This document shows, piece by piece, positions 16,097 through 18,205 of a stretch of 18,205 nucleotides of DNA (the stretch's first letter is position 1; each line of letters starts with the position of its first letter). Where the stretch lies: NCBI GenBank assembly GCA_025266875.1, contig JALLLT010000134.1, positions 1-18,205 on the forward strand, read 5' to 3'. The notes beneath the pieces are model-generated. The model was not told the DNA's origin. It saw only the letters and a program-made list of their open reading frames with translations, and made no database searches. The translations under genes were made by a program, and so were the position numbers. Source of the DNA: Fennellomyces sp. T-0311. Its lineage: Eukaryota; Mucoromycota; Mucoromycetes; Mucorales; Lichtheimiaceae.

Positions 16097-18098
16097 GTCT
16101 TCTAATTCTAATAATTTCGTTTTTGTTCCTGAAGAGTCTGCGTAAGACATAAACGTTTGCATAATCATATGTTGTTTCTAATTTGTATATAATAAAGAGG
16201 ACGCAGTCGTCCCTGCATCCGTTGTGGCGGAACAGACCACCAACGCAGTTCTAGCCGGAGATGCCCTCTCAACGAGAGGAATATTATTACTGCTGCTGTT
16301 GCTGCTGAACCTGAGGCCCATCAGGGTGCACCATTGCATGAGGATGCGTAGGTATAAAAAATGCTACCATAACGCATTTACTTAAATAATTCTGCCACCA
16401 AAGACCCCGTCTCTGCATCCATTGTGGTGGAACAGACCACCAACGCAGTTCTAGCCGGAGATGCCCTCTCAACGAGAGGAATATTATTGCTGCTGCTGCT
16501 GCTGCTGAACCCGTGGCCCATCAGGGTGCACCATTGCATGAGGATGCGTAGGTATAAAAAATGCTACCCATAACGCATTTACTTAAAAAATTCTGCCACC
16601 AAAGACCCCGTCCCTGTGTCCATTGTGGTGGAACAGACCACCAGCGCACTTCCAGCTGGAGATGTCCTTTCAATCCGCGGTACGTTGTTGCTGTTGCTGC
16701 TGCTGCTGAACTTGAGATGGATGAAGCTGCGCCACTAGGAAATGATGCGTACGTAGTATCTTTTATATGCTATCAATTACCGATCATACTAAATCACTTC
16801 TCCGATACAGTGGCGATGAAGCTGCGGCTGAGCCTGTCCGTAATGTTCGCCCACGCCTAGAAGCGCCTATGCCTCGAACCTACTTGGAAGCATGCTCAGA
16901 CATCGATTCCTTCTGCGAGAAGTCGATTGTTGGTAGAAATATCAATGATGAGCATCGACATCTGCTGCCGATCGAGCTGTATCTCTGCCCATACTGCAAT
17001 GCCTGCATGTATATATGGGAGAAGGTCGCCGGTACTGTCGCTGCCCCACGCTTCAACTTGTGCTGCCGCCAAGGAGCTGTCCGCCTGGCCCCTTTACAGG
17101 CTCCACCTCAACCGCTTCTTGGCCTTTTGACCGGTGATACTCCGCAAGCCTAACAGTTTCGTCGCAACATCAGGGCGTACAACTCGGTGTTTGCATTCTC
17201 CTCCCTTGGTGCCACCATCGGCAGTGCCATCCACATCGATCATACTCACAACGTGTTTGTCTTTCGTTTGGAAGGTACATTGTACCACCGGATATCGCCA
17301 TTGGAACCCAGTCAAGGCCATGCTCCGGGGTTCTCGCAGATTTACATCTTCGATGGGGCTATGCAGATGCAGCACCGCCAACGTATCTTCAGCGACCTGA
17401 ATAACGCCGACTTGCTTGAGCTACAGGATATGATACACGACGTCAATCCGTTTGCTCGCGAGTATCAAACTGCTGGAGAACGATTGCGCAACCAACCTGA
17501 GGCCAACGTCACCATCCGCATCAACGGATCCACCGATCGTGCACGACGCCAGTATACCGCTCCTGCCACTGCTGAGGTCGCTGTCATCATTCCTGACCAG
17601 GAGGATGATGATGAGCCACGCCATCGTGACGTGTTGGTTGTGCGTAGGAATGGGACAATGCAGCACATCAATGAGTTCAGTACTCTCTACGATCCATTGC
17701 ACTACGTCCTCATGTTTCCTCGTGGTAACCTTGGGTGGGGTACCAACATCCCTCGCATTCCTGAGAACAACCGTGGCCAGATCAACGATGTCGAGGATAC
17801 TGACGACTTTCGTGACGAAGCTCCGGATACCAATGGGCGTGAGATCAACGAGCGCAACACTGTCACCATCCGCGAGTTCTATGCGTACATGATCCAAATG
17901 TGTGAGAACTCATACATCCACTACTACGGTCCACTGTTCCACCAGTTCCTCGTGGACATGTACGCCAAAATGGAGTCCAATCGCCTGTTTTACTTGCGGG
18001 AGAACCAGGATACTCTTCGCACAGACGTTTACCAGGGGCTTGTGGATGCTGTCCACAATGCTGACGGGGCACCAGTGAACGAGGACAACGTTGGTAGG
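16097..18098 (+). pseudogene. Helitron replicase-helicase protein, N-terminal part, with one nonsense codon
   Basis: Exons, all joined in phase 2: 16097-16141, 16198-16347, 16404-16547, 16605-16748 and 16811 onward. Introns are 56, 56, 57 and 62 bp. The first exon reads NNFVFVPEESA; its upstream partner and the ATG are unresolved. Three zinc knuckles follow, then a Cys-rich segment (CPYCNACMYIW, FNLCCRQGAV) and FRRNIRAYNSVFAFSSLGA. GTLYHRISPL, FSQIYIFDG and the Helitron_like_N region (YGPLFHQFLVDMYAKME, NRLFYLRENQ) come after. TAA at 17151-17153 splits it between LTGDTPQA and QFRRN; a C-to-T change of CAA would explain it. From 17154 the frame is open for about 315 codons, until NVGR, after which similarity to Helitrons ends. 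The protein initiates rolling-circle transposition in intact elements, but this copy lacks its catalytic HUH and helicase parts here. Confidence 0.82.
16198..16748 (+). repeat. Tandem triplication of a zinc-knuckle exon with its intron
   Basis: Three exons of 150, 144 and 144 nt each encode a CX2CX4HX7C finger (CIRCGGTDHQRSSSRRC and variants), a polyalanine run from GCT repeats and, in the first two, HQGAPLHEDA. The introns after exon copies 1 and 2 are nearly identical (GTAGGTATAAAAAATGC to GCCACCAAAG), while the outer introns differ. All exons are phase 2-2, so copies can be added or lost without frame change. Copies 1 and 2 are nearly identical; copy 3 is more diverged. Confidence 0.9.
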
Positions 18099-18205
18099 CA
18101 GCACTGGGCAACAAGGCATATATCAAGTACTTGATATATGCATAAAAATGCTTGATATATGCTTTGATATACGTATATCAAGTACTTGCGATATGCAGCA
18201 AAAAA
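18099..18205. mobile_element. Left end of a palindrome-rich element inserted in the Helitron (truncated by window)
   Basis: The Helitron frame stops making sense at CAGCACTGGGCAACAAGG, which resembles a hAT-type terminus. Directly inside are a perfect 26-bp palindrome at 18116-18141 centred on AAGTACTT, a second palindrome at 18164-18181 (TTGATATACGTATATCAA), and a repeat of TATATCAAGTACTTG. Dense subterminal palindromes match the pattern at the right end of the hAT at 2919-3010. The superfamily is a guess until the other end is seen. Confidence 0.45.

Larger units (their letters stand above)
15684..18098 (+). mobile_element. Helitron, 5' portion, interrupted at its right by another element
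   Basis: It starts TCTACCTATTAAAAGAATC after an A, as a Helitron at an A^T site would. A leader of about 410 bp is shared with copies 1 and 2, including a 26-T tract at 15880-15905. A multi-exon gene follows, with zinc knuckles and a Helitron-like N-terminal protein. The HUH replication motif and the helicase are not reached: the frame is lost at about 18099, where an unrelated palindromic sequence begins. The 3' end is outside the window. Confidence 0.75.

Overview
This window is a stretch of transposable elements from a eukaryotic, almost certainly fungal, genome. Short GT-AG introns of 53-86 bp, TATA-box LTR promoters, a nuclear tRNA-Val and the element families point to an early-diverging fungus. 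Mucoromycota is my best guess, made on element style alone. No ordinary single-copy host protein gene is convincingly present; the only secure host gene is the tRNA.

Layout: (1) 1-3010 is the right part of a hAT DNA transposon with a frameshifted BED/hAT transposase, ending in GGATCC-rich subterminal repeats. It sits inside a chromovirus (Ty3/gypsy), whose chromodomain, polypurine tract and 3' LTR follow at 3011 to about 3707. (2) About 3708-4711 is unassigned DNA with splice-like signals and an inverted-repeat cluster. (3) 4733-6160 is a 5'-truncated Ty3/gypsy copy with an open integrase frame and a 320-bp 3' LTR. (4) A tRNA-Val(AAC) gene lies on the minus strand at 6212-6285. (5) 6465-11852 is a structurally complete Ty3/gypsy element: 319-bp LTRs, an initiator-Met-type primer-binding site, gag with a CCHC knuckle, a canonical -1 slippery heptamer, pol, and a polypurine tract. 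It is inactivated by six stop codons, each one transition from a sense codon, and its two LTRs differ at 18 sites that are all transitions. (6) 11853 to about 13500 is non-coding or relic DNA with a G-quadruplex motif and a double GC hairpin. (7) 13523-15684 holds copies of a Helitron 5' end, a deletion derivative with a Helitron-like 3' terminus, and a roughly 270-bp tandem array. (8) 15684-18098 is the 5' part of a larger Helitron, with a triplicated zinc-knuckle exon and the start of the Rep/helicase protein. It is broken by another palindrome-rich insertion that runs off the window.

The elements do not work together as a system. They form a nested record of insertions with three different modes of decay: same-sense frameshifts in the hAT, transition-only mutation in the gypsy element, and tandem exon, terminus and array duplication in the Helitron region.
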